Shown piece after piece: positions 43,730-55,150 of a stretch of 64,000 nt of DNA (positions are counted from its first letter, which is position 1; each line of letters begins with the position of its first letter). The position numbers were made by a program, and so were the translations under genes. The notes below the pieces were generated by a model. It was not told the origin of the DNA. It was given only the letters and a program-made list of their open reading frames with translations, and ran no database searches. This DNA comes from Jannaschia sp. W003 (GTDB lineage: Bacteria > Pseudomonadota > Alphaproteobacteria > Rhodobacterales > Rhodobacteraceae), in NCBI RefSeq assembly GCF_025144335.1, contig NZ_CP083539.1, positions 32,501 through 96,500 of the forward strand, read 5' to 3'.

Positions 43730-45066
43730 TGGACGGCACCCTTGTCGGCCTCATTGCCTTCGCCGCCGTGATCGGGCTGCTCGCGATCCGCATCCCCATC
43801 GCCTTCGCGCTGGCGGGCGTGGCCACGGTGGGGGCCTTCGCGATGTTCGCGTTCCGCACCGGGGACTTCACGCCGCTGCGCGCGCTCCGGCCGACGACCT
43901 CGATCGTGTTCTCGAACTCCTTCGACCTGATCCATTCCTACGACCTGTCGATGATCCCGCTGTTCGTGGCGCTGGGTCACATCGCCTACCGCGCCGACAT
44001 CACCACGAAGATCTACCACGCCGCGCGCGTCTGGCTCTCCCGCGTGCCCGGCGGCGTGGCGATGGCGAGCGTCGTGGGCTGCGGCGGCTTCTCGGCGATC
44101 ACCGGGTCATCCATCGCCTGCGCCTCGACCATGGGGCGCATCTGCAGCCCCGAGATGCTGCGCATGGGATACGACAAGCGCCTCGCCACGGCGTCCGTGG
44201 CGGCAGGCGGCACGCTCGGCTCGCTGATCCCGCCCTCGGTCCTCTTCATCATCTACGGCATCTTCACCGAGACCTCGATCTCCTCGCTGTTCCTGGCCGG
44301 CATCCTGCCCGGCATCCTGTCGCTGCTGGGCTTCCTCCTGGTGATCTGGATCTGGGTCTGGCGCGATCCGGCGGCGGCGCCGGTGCCGGACGCCCGCGTC
44401 TCCATGCGCGACCGGGGGCGGGCCGCCCTCGACGCCTGGCCGGCCGTCGCCCTCTTCGCGATCATCGTGGGCGGCATCTACGGCGGCATCTTCACCGCCA
44501 CCGAGGCCGCCGCCGTCTGCGTCACCGCAGCGACCCTGATCGGCTTCGCGCAGCGCAAGCTCACCTTCAAGGCCCTTTGGGAGGCGCTGCGCGAGACGGC
44601 CGTGCAGACCGCCGCCATCTTCCTGATCGCCGCCGCCGCCAAGATCTTCGTGGCCTTCATCGCCCTGACCGGCGTGGCCGGCGACATCGTGGGCGCGGTC
44701 ACCGACGCGGAGCTGTCCCCGGTGGTCCTGCTGGTCGCCATCGCCGCGATCTACCTTCTGCTCGGCATGTTCCTCGACCCCATCGGCATCATGGTGCTGA
44801 CGCTGCCCCTGATGATCCCCCTGGTGGAGACCTACGGCTTCGACCTGATCTGGTTCGGCGTCGTCGTCATCAAGCTCCTGGAGATCGGCCTCATCACCCC
44901 GCCCGTGGGCCTCAACGTCTTCGTGATCGCCAACGTGGTGGGCCGCGAGGTCGACATCGAGCGCATCTTCGCGGGCATCCTGCGGTTCCTGACCGTGGAC
45001 GTGCTGGTGCTGGTGCTGATCATGGCGTTCCCGATCATCTCGCTCCTGATCCCGGGGTCGATGTGA
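43729..45066 (+). CDS. TRAP transporter large permease (DctM family)
   Basis: A 445-residue membrane protein with about 12 spans. Hallmarks are GGFSAITGSSIACASTMGRI, GGTLGSLIPPSVLFIIYGI, GGIYGGIFTATEAAAV, LGMFLDPIGIMVLTLPL and GLITPPVGLNVFVI. It forms the sodium-coupled channel with DctQ. The ATG overlaps the small-subunit stop, and its own stop overlaps the IclR start (ATGTGATG). Confidence 0.94.
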   Translation: MDGTLVGLIAFAAVIGLLAIRIPIAFALAGVATVGAFAMFAFRTGDFTPLRALRPTTSIVFSNSFDLIHSYDLSMIPLFVALGHIAYRADITTKIYHAARVWLSRVPGGVAMASVVGCGGFSAITGSSIACASTMGRICSPEMLRMGYDKRLATASVAAGGTLGSLIPPSVLFIIYGIFTETSISSLFLAGILPGILSLLGFLLVIWIWVWRDPAAAPVPDARVSMRDRGRAALDAWPAVALFAIIVGGIYGGIFTATEAAAVCVTAATLIGFAQRKLTFKALWEALRETAVQTAAIFLIAAAAKIFVAFIALTGVAGDIVGAVTDAELSPVVLLVAIAAIYLLLGMFLDPIGIMVLTLPLMIPLVETYGFDLIWFGVVVIKLLEIGLITPPVGLNVFVIANVVGREVDIERIFAGILRFLTVDVLVLVLIMAFPIISLLIPGSM

Positions 45067-45890
45067 TGGGCGAGGGGAGCCCCGTGGAGGACGACCGCCG
45101 CTTCGCCACCGCGCTGGGGCGCGGGCTGTCGGTGCTGCGCGCGTTCCGGGCCTCGGACGACGGGCTGGGGAACGCCGAGATCGCGGAGCGCACGGGGCTG
45201 CCGAAGTCCACCGTCTCGCGCCTGACCTTCACGCTGCAATCGCTGGGCTACCTCACCCACGCCCGCCGCTCCGACCGCTACCGGCCCGGGCCCGCGCTCC
45301 TGGTGCTGGGGCACCTGGCGGACGCTTCGATCCCCTTCGTGACGATGGCCGCCGAGCCGATGCAGGCGCTGGCCGACGAGACCGGGACCATGGCGATGCT
45401 GCTCGTGCGCGACGGCGGGCGGATGCTGATCGTGCGGACCTGGCGCCCGCGGGCGGTCGCCTCGCTCTGGCTCGACGTGGGCTACCGGGTGCCGCTGACC
45501 GACGCCTCGTCGGGCCACGCGCTACTGGCCGCCCTCGGGCCGGAGGCGTTCCGCGCCGCCGTCGCGGCGGCGGGCGCCGAGCGGGGGCTGACGCAGGCGC
45601 GCGCGGAAGCCGTGCGCGCCGAGGCGGCGGGGCAATTGGCCACGCGCGGCTTCGTGGTGGCCGACCCGGCCAGCTACTTCGCGCCGGGCATCCACGCCGT
45701 GTCGGTGCCGTTCCAGCCGCGCGACGTGCCCGAGCCGGTGGTGTTCACCGCCGGCGCGCTGCCCGAGCTGCTGGACGAGACGCGGATGCGCGAGGCCGTG
45801 GGCCCGGCGCTGATGGGCGCGGTGCGCGCGCTGGAACGGATGACGGGGCAGGGGGCGTGCCGCCCCGCCCCCACCGAGGAGGAGGGCTGA
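45066..45890 (+). CDS. IclR family transcriptional regulator
   Basis: A 274-residue regulator. The winged helix-turn-helix covers residues 15-75 (RGLSVLRAFRASDDGLGNAEIA, GLPKSTVSRLTFTLQSLGYL), and the C-terminal effector domain includes MLLVRDGGRMLIVRTWRP and LTDASSGHALLAAL. IclR proteins sense aromatic or aliphatic acids. Its position inside the block it probably controls, and a TTCC/GGAA palindrome at 42074, suggest autoregulation of the whole operon. It starts in the TRAP permease stop. Confidence 0.9.
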   Translation: MGEGSPVEDDRRFATALGRGLSVLRAFRASDDGLGNAEIAERTGLPKSTVSRLTFTLQSLGYLTHARRSDRYRPGPALLVLGHLADASIPFVTMAAEPMQALADETGTMAMLLVRDGGRMLIVRTWRPRAVASLWLDVGYRVPLTDASSGHALLAALGPEAFRAAVAAAGAERGLTQARAEAVRAEAAGQLATRGFVVADPASYFAPGIHAVSVPFQPRDVPEPVVFTAGALPELLDETRMREAVGPALMGAVRALERMTGQGACRPAPTEEEG

Positions 45891-45891
45891 G

Positions 45892-47957
45892 ATGTCCGTG
45901 AGCTATGATCGCCAGGGCGCCGTCGCCTTCATCACCGTCGCGAACCCGCCGGTGAACGCCCTCGGGCACGCGGTGCGCGTCGGGCTGGCCGAAGCGGTGG
46001 ACCGCTTCACTGCGGATGATGCCGCAGAGGTCGCCGTGATCCTGGGCGAGGGCCGCCTGTTCCTGGGCGGCGCCGACATCTCGGAGTTCGGCAAGCCCCC
46101 CGCCGACCCGTGGCTGCCCGAGGTCATCGACCGCATCGAGGCCGCCCCGAAGCCGGTACTCGCCACGATCCACGGCGCCGCCCTTGGGGGCGGTCTGGAG
46201 GTGGCGCTCGGATGCCACTGGCGCATGGCGATGCCGGGCACGAAGCTGGGGCTGCCCGAGGTCACCCTGGGGATCCTGCCCGGCGCGGGCGGCACGCAGC
46301 GCACGCCGCGGCTGGTGGGGCTGGAGGCGGCCGGCGAGATGATCGCGTCCGGCGCACCCGTCGGGCCGGAGAAGGCGCTCGAGATGGGCCTGATCGACCG
46401 CATCGGCGAGGGCGATCTGCGCGAAGCGGCGCGGGCCTATGCCGAGGAGCTGCGCGGAAGCGCCCCCCGCCGCGTGCGCGACATGCCCGCCCCCGAGGGC
46501 GATCTCGCCGCCATGCGCGCCGAAGTCGAGCGGTGCACGCCGGGGCAGGTGGCGCCGGCGGTGGCGCTCGATGCCGTCATGGCCTCCACGGGCGGCGACT
46601 TCGACGCTGGCATGCGCGAGGAGCGGCGGCTGTTCCAAGGGCTCGTCGAGACGCCCCAGCGGGCGGGCCTGATCCACGCCTTCTTCCTGGAGCGGGCCGT
46701 CGCCAAGGTGCCGGGGCTGGAAGGGGTGAGGCCCCGCCCCGTGTCCCACGTCGGCGTGGTCGGCGGCGGGACGATGGGCGCCGGCATCGCCGCGTCCTGC
46801 CTGCTCGCCGGCCTGCGGGTCACGCTGGTGGAGCGGGACGACGCCGCCGCCGCGAAGGCGCGGGCGACCGTGGAGGGTATCCTCGACGGGGCCGTGAAGC
46901 GTGGCAAGATGAGCGCGGCGAAGCGCAAGGGCGTCCGTTTCGAGACGGCGACGGACTACGCGGCGCTCGGGGATGCGGACCTCGCCGTGGAGGCCGTGTT
47001 CGAGTCGATGGACGTGAAGCGCGCGGTGTTCGCGGAGCTGGACCGGGTGATGAAGCCCGGCGCGGTGCTGGCGACCAACACCTCCTACCTCGACGTGAAC
47101 GCCATCGCCGAGGCGACCTCGCGTCCCGGGGACGTGCTGGGCCTCCACTTCTTCTCGCCCGCCCACGTGATGAAGCTGCTGGAGGTGGTCGTGGCCGACC
47201 GCACCGCGCCCGAGGTGGTCGCCACCGGCTTCGCGCTCGCGAAATCCTTGCGCAAGATCGCCGTCCGTGCCGGCGTCTGCGACGGGTTCATCGGCAACCG
47301 CATCCTGTCGCGCTACCGCGCCGCCGCCGACCACATGGTGCTCGACGGGGCCTCGCCCTACCAGGTGGACCGGGCCATCCGCGGCTTCGGCTTTCCGATG
47401 GGGCCCTACCAGGTGTCCGACCTCGCGGGCCTCGACATCGGCCATGCCACCCGCGAGCGCATCGCCCGGGACGCCCCCCCGCACTGGCGCCGCCCCGTCT
47501 TCGCCGACCGCCTGTTCGAGGCCGGGCGCCTGGGGCGCAAGACCGGCAAAGGCTACTACGACTACGCGCACGACAAGCGCGGCGCCGAGGACCCCGAGAC
47601 GCTCCGCATCGTGGAGGAGACGCGCCACGATCTGGGCCTCGCCCCCCGCGACTTCACCGACGCGGAGATCGTGCGCCGCTACATGGCCGCGATGGTCGAC
47701 GAGGCCTCGCGCGTGGTCGAGGAGGGCATCGCGGCCCGGCCGCTCGACGTGGATGCGGTGCTGCTGCACGGCTACGGGTTCCCGCGCCCCAAGGGCGGGC
47801 CGATGCACTGGGCGGACGCCACCGGGATTCCTGCGATCCTCGCCGACATCGAGGCGTTCGCCGAGGCCGACCCCCATTTCTGGCGCCCCGCGCCGCTCCT
47901 GCGCGAGCTGGCCGAATCGGGCCGCAGCTTCGCCGACCTGAACCGGAAGGACGCCTC

Positions 47958-47961
<4 letters not shown>
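45892..47961 (+). CDS. Bifunctional enoyl-CoA hydratase / 3-hydroxyacyl-CoA dehydrogenase (FadB/PimF-like)
   Basis: A 689-residue protein. The crotonase domain is residues 1-190, with the oxyanion-hole segments ADISEFGKP and [15 protein letters not shown], and catalytic Glu-type region [15 protein letters not shown] 3-hydroxyacyl-CoA dehydrogenase NAD domain starts near 283 ([16 protein letters not shown]), followed by [18 protein letters not shown] and duplicated C-terminal domains. It carries out hydration and NAD-linked oxidation of enoyl-CoA. Length and order match PimF-type peroxisomal-like enzymes, not the 730-residue E. coli FadB. ATG 45892 is one base after the IclR stop; its stop overlaps the thiolase GTG. 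Confidence 0.92.
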
Positions 47962-49133
<1,172 letters not shown>

Positions 49134-49145
49134 AGGGGCGCGACC

Positions 49146-50339
49146 ATGAACCTCGAATACAGCGACGAGCATAAGGCGTTCCGGGACGACGTGTGCCGGT
49201 TCCTCGACGAGAAGCTCCCCGAGCATCTGACCGACCGGGGCCGCCGGGGACGCGCGCCCTCGAAGGCGGAGCACGAGGAGTGGCACGCGATCCTCCATGA
49301 GCAGGGCTGGCTGGCGGGCAACTGGCCGCGGGAGTTCGGCGGCGCCGGCTGGGACGCCGTGCAGCGCCACATCTTCGAGACCGAGACCACCGCGCGGGGC
49401 GCCCCCCGCATCGTGCCCTTCGGCGTCGCCATGCTGGGGCCCGTCCTGCAGAAGTTCGGATCGAAGGCGCAGCAGGACCACTACCTGCCGCGCATCCTCG
49501 ACGGCACCGACTGGTGGTGCCAGGGCTACTCGGAGCCGGGCGCAGGCAGTGACCTGGCCTCCTTGCGCTGCGAGGCGGTGCGCGACGGCGACCACTACGT
49601 GGTGAACGGGCAGAAGACCTGGACCACGTTGGGGCAGTACGCCGACCACATCTTCTGCCTCGTGCGGACCTCCAAGGAGGGCAAGCCGCAGGAGGGGATC
49701 AGCTTCCTGCTGATCGATATGGCCACGCCCGGCGTCGAGGTGCGGCCCATCGTGCTGATCGACGGCTCGGTCGAGGTCAACGAGGTGTGGTTCTCGGACG
49801 TGCGCGTGCCTGTGGAGAACCTCGTGGGCGAGGAGAACAAGGGTTGGACCTACGCCAAGTACCTGCTGACCCACGAGCGCACCAACATCGCGGGCGTGGG
49901 ATTCGCCTCCGCCGGCCTCGCGGCGCTCAAGCGCATCGCGCGGGCCGAGCAGGACGGCGGGCGGCCCCTCGCGGAGAACCCCCACTTCGCCGCCCGCGTG
50001 GCGCGGGTCGAGATCGACCTGATGGCGATGGCGACCACCAACCTGCGCGTGGTCTCGGCCGCCGCCGGAGGGCAGGCGCCGGGGGCCGAGTCCTCGATGC
50101 TGAAGATCAAGGGCACCGTGATCCGCCAGGAGATCAACGCCCTCGCCAAGACCGCCGCCGGTCCCTACGCGCTGCCGTTCCAGTCCGAGGCGGTGGAGGG
50201 CACCAACGAGGAGCCGGTCGGCCCCGACTACGCCGCCCGCGTGACGGGGCAGTACCTGAACAACCGCAAGCTCTCGATCTATGGCGGGTCGAACGAGGTG
50301 CAGCGGCAGATCATTGCCAAGACCATGCTGGGGCTCTGA
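49146..50339 (+). CDS. Acyl-CoA dehydrogenase, large-type subunit (PimC-like)
   Basis: A 397-residue acyl-CoA dehydrogenase: N-terminal helical domain, WCQGYSEPGAGSDLASLRCEA (FAD-binding strand region), GQKTWTTLGQYADHIFCLVRT, and a C-terminal LNNRKLSIYGGSNEVQRQIIAKTMLGL. It introduces the alpha-beta double bond, passing electrons to ETF. The neighbouring gene is a second, more divergent dehydrogenase, the usual sign of a two-subunit enzyme like pimeloyl-CoA or steroid-side-chain dehydrogenases. ATG 49146 follows GGGGCG. Confidence 0.9.
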   Translation: MNLEYSDEHKAFRDDVCRFLDEKLPEHLTDRGRRGRAPSKAEHEEWHAILHEQGWLAGNWPREFGGAGWDAVQRHIFETETTARGAPRIVPFGVAMLGPVLQKFGSKAQQDHYLPRILDGTDWWCQGYSEPGAGSDLASLRCEAVRDGDHYVVNGQKTWTTLGQYADHIFCLVRTSKEGKPQEGISFLLIDMATPGVEVRPIVLIDGSVEVNEVWFSDVRVPVENLVGEENKGWTYAKYLLTHERTNIAGVGFASAGLAALKRIARAEQDGGRPLAENPHFAARVARVEIDLMAMATTNLRVVSAAAGGQAPGAESSMLKIKGTVIRQEINALAKTAAGPYALPFQSEAVEGTNEEPVGPDYAARVTGQYLNNRKLSIYGGSNEVQRQIIAKTMLGL

Positions 50340-50341
50340 CC

Positions 50342-51469
50342 ATGAACTTCGAATGGACCGACGAGCAGCGGATGCTGCAGGACGGGCTGCGGCGCTACCT
50401 CTCGGACGCCTACGACGCCACGGGCCGCAAGGCCGCCAGGGAGGCGGACCGGGGCTTCTCGGCGGAGACGTGGGCGGGGCTGGCCGAGATGGGCGTGGTG
50501 GGCGCGCTGTTCTCCGAGGATCAGGGCGGCTTCGGCGGCTCGGGCTTCGACCTCGCCCTCGTGTTCGAGGAGATGGGCCGCGCCGGCGCCGTGGACCCGC
50601 TGATCGACACGGGCGTGCTGGGGGGCGGCCTGCTGGCGACCTTCGAGCCGGACACGCTGGAGGGGGTGATCGCGGGCGAGACGCATCTGGCGCTGGCCCA
50701 CGCCGAGCCGGGCGCGCGCTACGAATTGGCGCGCGTCGCTGCCACCGCCGAACGGGACGAGGGCGGCTGGCGGCTTTCGGGCCGCAAGGCGGTTGTGGCG
50801 AACGCCGCCGCCGCGGACCGCTTCCTCGTCACCGCTCGCACGGGCGGCGCGGGCGCCGACCCCGACGGCATCTCGCTGTTCGCGGTGGAGCGCGGGGCGC
50901 TCGACTTCCGTCCCTATCCCGTCGTCGGCGGCGGCACGGCAGCGGAGCTATCGCTCGACGGCACGCCCGCCACGCTCCTCGGCCCCGAGGGCGGGGCCTA
51001 TCCGGCGCTGGCGGCGGTCCACGCCCGCGCGACCCTCGCGGTCTGTGCGGAAGCGCTCGGAATGATGGAGGCCGTGCGCGACCTGACGGGCGACTACCTG
51101 CGGACCCGCAAGCAGTTCGGGCAGCCCATCGGCAAGTTCCAGGTTCTCCAGCACCGCATGGCCGACGTGCTGATCGAGATCGAGCAGGCGCGCTCGGCCG
51201 TGATCAACCTCGCCGGCAACGTGGACGGGGACGCGCGCGACCTCCACGTGGCGGCGGCCAAGAACCTCGTGGGCCACGTGGCGCGGCTGGTGGTCGAGGA
51301 GGCGATCCAGATGCACGGCGGCATCGGCGTGACCGAAGAGTACGACCTCGGCCACTACGCCCGGCGCCTGAGCATGGTGGATCACCGCTTCGGCGACACG
51401 ATCCACCACCTGGAGCGCTTCATCGCCCTGACGCGGGACGCCGCGCCGCTGGAGGGGGCGGCGCGCTGA
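50342..51469 (+). CDS. Acyl-CoA dehydrogenase, small-type subunit (PimD-like)
   Basis: A 375-residue acyl-CoA dehydrogenase paralogue: SEDQGGFGGSGFDLALVFEEMGRA, GWRLSGRKAVVANAAAADRFLV, GDYLRTRKQFGQPIGKFQVLQH and EEAIQMHGGIGVTEEYDLGHYARR. Pocket segments are degenerate compared with the upstream partner, as in the non-catalytic or second subunit of alpha2beta2 acyl-CoA dehydrogenases. ATG 50342 lies 2 bases after the partner's stop. The two are probably one heteromeric enzyme. Confidence 0.88.
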   Translation: MNFEWTDEQRMLQDGLRRYLSDAYDATGRKAAREADRGFSAETWAGLAEMGVVGALFSEDQGGFGGSGFDLALVFEEMGRAGAVDPLIDTGVLGGGLLATFEPDTLEGVIAGETHLALAHAEPGARYELARVAATAERDEGGWRLSGRKAVVANAAAADRFLVTARTGGAGADPDGISLFAVERGALDFRPYPVVGGGTAAELSLDGTPATLLGPEGGAYPALAAVHARATLAVCAEALGMMEAVRDLTGDYLRTRKQFGQPIGKFQVLQHRMADVLIEIEQARSAVINLAGNVDGDARDLHVAAAKNLVGHVARLVVEEAIQMHGGIGVTEEYDLGHYARRLSMVDHRFGDTIHHLERFIALTRDAAPLEGAAR

Positions 51470-51882
51470 TGTCCGCGGGGATCATCAAGGGCGAGACCGG
51501 CACGCAGCGCCTGCTCGGCTACGTGCTGGACGTCGGGCGGGGGGACGGGCGCGCGCGCTGCCGCCTCCGGCTCACGGACGACCACACCAACCGCCACGGC
51601 GCGGTGCATGGCGGGATCGTGGCCTCGGTGCTCGACAACGCGCTCGGGGCCACGGCGAGCCTGTCGGTGGACGACACGGGCATGGCGCCGTTCCTGACGG
51701 TCTCGATGACGGTGAACTTCCTGGCCCCGGCCTATGCGGGCGACGTGCTGGACGCGGTCGGCCTGCTACGGGGCGGCGGTCGCTCCACGGTGTTCGTGGA
51801 GGGCGAGGTGCGGGCCGGCGAGACGCTGATCGCCACCGCCACGGGCGTGTTCAAGCGCGTGCCTCAGGAGCGGGTGCGATGA
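51469..51882 (+). CDS. PaaI-type hotdog-fold thioesterase
   Basis: A 137-residue hotdog protein with the PaaI signature NRHGAVHGGIVASVLDNALG (residues 37-56) and TVSMTVNFLAPAYAGDV. These enzymes hydrolyse stalled acyl-CoA, often aromatic, and free CoA. The start overlaps the previous stop (TGATG) and its end overlaps the next start. A housekeeping role in the same pathway is likely. Confidence 0.88.
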   Translation: MSAGIIKGETGTQRLLGYVLDVGRGDGRARCRLRLTDDHTNRHGAVHGGIVASVLDNALGATASLSVDDTGMAPFLTVSMTVNFLAPAYAGDVLDAVGLLRGGGRSTVFVEGEVRAGETLIATATGVFKRVPQERVR

Positions 51883-52655
51883 CGGCGCGGCTCGACGACC
51901 TCGGCGACCGGCTGGTGGTGGTGGGCGAGGGCGCGCGCCGCAACGCGCTGACGCCCGAGTACTACGCGGTGCTGGCCGAGGCGCTGCGGCTGGCCGGGGA
52001 GCCGCGCGTCGCGGCCGTCATCCTCCACGGCGAGGGCGGCTACTTCTGCGCGGGCGGCGACCTGCGCCTGCTGGCGACCCGCCGCGACCTCCCCCGCCCC
52101 GAGCGGCTGGACCGGATCGAGGCGCTGCACGACTTGGTGCGCGGAATCATGGCGTGTCCGGTGCCTGTCATCGCGGCCCTGGAGGGCGGCGCGGCGGGGG
52201 CGGGCGCGTCCATCGCCTTCGCCTGCGACATGGTGGTCGCGGCGAGGGGGGCCACGGTCTCGGCGGCCTACGTCAAGGCGGGGCTGGTGCCCGACGGCGG
52301 CCTGACGGCTTCGCTCGCCGCCACGCTGCCGCGCCCGATGCTGATGCGGATGGCGCTGCTGGGCGAGGCGGTGGCCATCGAACGCCTGCACGACCTCGGC
52401 GCCGTCTCCGACCTCTGCGAGCCGGGCGATGCGCTCGCCGCCGCCCATGCGCTGGCGGACCGGCTGGCCGCGGGGCCGCGCGCCGCGCAAGCGACCATCA
52501 AGGACCTCGTGGCCGCCGCCTACCACACCGCGCCCCTCGCCCAGATGGACCGCGAGAGGGACGCGATGGCCGACGCCGTCGCCGCCCCCGAAGCGGCCGA
52601 GGGCATCGGCGCCTTCCTCGCGAAGCGCGTGCCCGATTACCGGAGCCTCCCATGA
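51879..52655 (+). CDS. Enoyl-CoA hydratase/isomerase family protein
   Basis: A 258-residue crotonase. Oxyanion-hole segments GEGGYFCAGGDLRLLA and ALEGGAAGAGASIAFACDMVVAA are visible; the second catalytic Glu region reads YVKAGLVPDGGLTASLA, where hydratases usually have a Glu one turn earlier, so isomerase or other chemistry is possible. It may act as PimE does, on a pathway-specific enoyl-CoA. ATGA overlaps join it to both neighbours. Confidence 0.87.
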   Translation: MTARLDDLGDRLVVVGEGARRNALTPEYYAVLAEALRLAGEPRVAAVILHGEGGYFCAGGDLRLLATRRDLPRPERLDRIEALHDLVRGIMACPVPVIAALEGGAAGAGASIAFACDMVVAARGATVSAAYVKAGLVPDGGLTASLAATLPRPMLMRMALLGEAVAIERLHDLGAVSDLCEPGDALAAAHALADRLAAGPRAAQATIKDLVAAAYHTAPLAQMDRERDAMADAVAAPEAAEGIGAFLAKRVPDYRSLP

Positions 52656-53662
52656 CCGATCCCGCTCTGCGGACCCCGATGACGGAGCTGTATGGCTGCC
52701 GCCTGCCCATCGTGGCGGGGGGCCTCATGTGGCTCTCGGACGCGGAATACGTGGCCGCCGCCGCCCATGCGGGGATCGTCGGCTTCATCACCGCCGCGTC
52801 CTTCCGGGAGCCCGGCGCGCTGCGGGCCGAGATCGCCAAGGCCCGGCGCCTGTGCGACGGACGTCCCTTCGGCGTGAACGTCTCGATGCTGCCCAAGCTG
52901 GTCGAGGGCGAGCGCATCGCGGAGACCTTCCGCGAGATCGCCGGCGAGGGCGTGGCGCACGTGGAGACGTCCGGGCGCAACCCCGAGGCCTTCCTGCCGA
53001 TCCTGCGGGACGCCGGCATCACCGTGCTGCACAAGGTGCCTTCGGTGCGCTTCGCCGAGAAGGCCCAGAGCGTGGGCGTCGACATGGTCAGCATCGTGGG
53101 CGCCGAGTGCGGCGGGCACCCCGGCCTCGACCTCGTGGGCACCGTCGTGAACCAGGCGTTGGCCGAGCGGCGCCTGCGCATCCCGTTCCTGATCGGCGGC
53201 GGCATCGGCGCGGGCAGCCAGATCGTGGGCGCGCTGGCGGCGGGCGCCGCGGGCGTGGTCGTGGGCACCCGCTTCCTCGTGGCCGAGGAGGTGCGGGCGC
53301 ATCCCCGCTACAAGGCGGCGCTGGTCGCGGCCTCGGAACGCGACACCGCGCTGACCATGTCGAGCGTGCGTAACACCATCCGCACCTTGCGCAACGAGAC
53401 CACCGCCGTCGTCGCCGAGATGGAGCGCGCGGACCCCGACGTGGGCATCGAGGCGCTGCTGCCCCACGTCTCGGGCGCCATCGGCCGGCGGGCCTACGAG
53501 ACCGGCGACGTCTCGCGCGGCATGCTCTCGGCTGGGCAGTCGCTGGGGCTGACGGACCGCGTGGCCCCGCTGGCGGACATCGTCGCGGCGCTGGAGGCCG
53601 AGGCGGGCGCCGCGCTGCGCCGCCTCCGGCCCGTTCCCCTCGACCTCCGGGAGGCGTCATGA
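52652..53662 (+). CDS. NAD(P)H-dependent flavin oxidoreductase (nitronate monooxygenase family)
   Basis: A 336-residue FMN barrel: CRLPIVAGGLMWLSDAEYVAAA, FGVNVSMLP, IVGAECGGHPGLDLVGTVV and IPFLIGGGIGAGSQIVGALAAGAAGVVVGTRFL, the phosphate-binding C-terminal motif. Family members act as nitronate monooxygenases or as enoyl reductases. Within this acyl-CoA cluster, a reductase or auxiliary flavin role is more likely than detoxification. Start overlaps the hydratase stop (ATGA). Confidence 0.87.
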   Translation: MTDPALRTPMTELYGCRLPIVAGGLMWLSDAEYVAAAAHAGIVGFITAASFREPGALRAEIAKARRLCDGRPFGVNVSMLPKLVEGERIAETFREIAGEGVAHVETSGRNPEAFLPILRDAGITVLHKVPSVRFAEKAQSVGVDMVSIVGAECGGHPGLDLVGTVVNQALAERRLRIPFLIGGGIGAGSQIVGALAAGAAGVVVGTRFLVAEEVRAHPRYKAALVAASERDTALTMSSVRNTIRTLRNETTAVVAEMERADPDVGIEALLPHVSGAIGRRAYETGDVSRGMLSAGQSLGLTDRVAPLADIVAALEAEAGAALRRLRPVPLDLREAS

Positions 53663-55149
53663 CCGCTCCGATCCACACCCTCGTTGCGGACCGCGCCCGC
53701 ACCGCGCCGGACGCTCCCGCGGTGATCGACACGGACGGGCGGCGCATCGGCTACGCCGAGCACCTCGCCGCCATCGAGGACGCGGCCAGTGAGTTGCAGG
53801 CCGCCGGCCTCCGGCCCGGCGACCGCCTCGGCATCGTGTCCGAGAACTCCCATGCCGCCGCCGTGCTGATCTTCGCCGCCTCGCGCCTCGGCGCCGTGGC
53901 GGTGCCCGTGAACGCGCGCATGAGCGCCTCGGAGCTGGCGCGCATCCTCGCCCATGCCGGGCCGCGGCTGGTGGCCTACACCACCGCCGTCTCGCCCGAC
54001 GCCGCCGCCCATGCCGAGGCCGCCGGCGCGCGGCCCTTCGGCGCGGGCGCGGGCGCGGTGCACCTCGGCGCGGGCCCGGCGCACGACCACGCCGCCGACC
54101 CGGACGCGGCGGTGATCCTCTACACCACGGGCACCACGGGCGACCCCAAGGGCGTGATGCTGACCCACGCGAACCTCCGCTTCGGCGGGCGCACCTCGGC
54201 GCGGCTGCGGCAGATGGGGGAGGCGGACGTGATCTACGGCGTGCTGCCCGTGACCCACGTGTTCGGGCTGGCCTCGATGCTGATGGCCGCCACCCATGCG
54301 GGGGCGTCGATCCGCATGGAGGCGCGGTTCACGCCGGCGGCCCTGCACCGCGCGATCCTGGAGGGCGCCACCGTGTTCCCCGGCGTGCCGCAGATGCACG
54401 CGCTGCTGATGGAGCACGTCCGCAAGGGGGGGCTGGAGCGGCTGGAGGGCTGCGCGCTGCATTACGTGTCCTCGGGCGGCGCGCCGCTGGACCCTGCGTG
54501 GAAGCGCAAGGCCGAGGCGTTCTACGGCCTGCCGCTGCAGAACGGCTACGGCATGACCGAGACCACCGCCGGAATCTGCGCCACCACCAGCCCCATCGGG
54601 GTACCGGACGTCAGCGTCGGCCCCGCGCTGCCGGGCGTGGAGATCCGCCTCGACGAGGCGGTGGGGGGCGAGCCGGGCACGGGCGAGGTGCTGACCCGCG
54701 GGCCGCACGTCATGGCGGGCTACTACCGCCTTCCCGAGGCCACGGCCGCGATCATGGACGGCGACTGGCTGCGCACGGGCGACCTAGGGCGCATCGACGA
54801 GGCGGGGCGCCTCCACATCGTCGGGCGCTGCAAGGAGCTGATCATCCGCGGCGGCTTCAACGTCTATCCGCCCGAGGTCGAGGCCGCCCTCAACGACCAC
54901 CCCGACGTGATCCAGTGCGCCGTGGTGGGCCGGCGGCTTGAGGGCGGCGACGAGGAGGTCCTGGCCTTCGTCCAGTGCGCCGACCCCGAGGGGCTGGACG
55001 TGGAGGCCCTTCGCGCCTTCGCGGCGGGGCGGCTCGCGGCCTACAAGCGCCCCTCCCGGATCGTGGCCGCCGCGGCGCTGCCGGCGGCGCCCACGGGCAA
55101 GATCCTCAAGCACAAGCTGCTCGCGCACTTTGCGGACCGGTTGGGGTAA
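53659..55149 (+). CDS. Acyl-CoA synthetase (AMP-binding; PimA-like position)
   Basis: A 496-residue adenylate-forming ligase. The P-loop YTTGTTGDPKGVM lies near residues 155-167, then YGMTETTAG, LRTGDLGRIDEAG, GRCKELIIRGGFNVYPPEVE and the catalytic Lys in APTGKILKHKLL. It activates a carboxylate to its CoA thioester using ATP, the entry step of the pathway. It is last in the block, overlapping the previous gene by 4 bases, and followed by a strong hairpin. The acid could be a mono- or dicarboxylate, or an aromatic. Confidence 0.92.
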   Translation: MTAPIHTLVADRARTAPDAPAVIDTDGRRIGYAEHLAAIEDAASELQAAGLRPGDRLGIVSENSHAAAVLIFAASRLGAVAVPVNARMSASELARILAHAGPRLVAYTTAVSPDAAAHAEAAGARPFGAGAGAVHLGAGPAHDHAADPDAAVILYTTGTTGDPKGVMLTHANLRFGGRTSARLRQMGEADVIYGVLPVTHVFGLASMLMAATHAGASIRMEARFTPAALHRAILEGATVFPGVPQMHALLMEHVRKGGLERLEGCALHYVSSGGAPLDPAWKRKAEAFYGLPLQNGYGMTETTAGICATTSPIGVPDVSVGPALPGVEIRLDEAVGGEPGTGEVLTRGPHVMAGYYRLPEATAAIMDGDWLRTGDLGRIDEAGRLHIVGRCKELIIRGGFNVYPPEVEAALNDHPDVIQCAVVGRRLEGGDEEVLAFVQCADPEGLDVEALRAFAAGRLAAYKRPSRIVAAAALPAAPTGKILKHKLLAHFADRLG

Positions 55150-55150
55150 G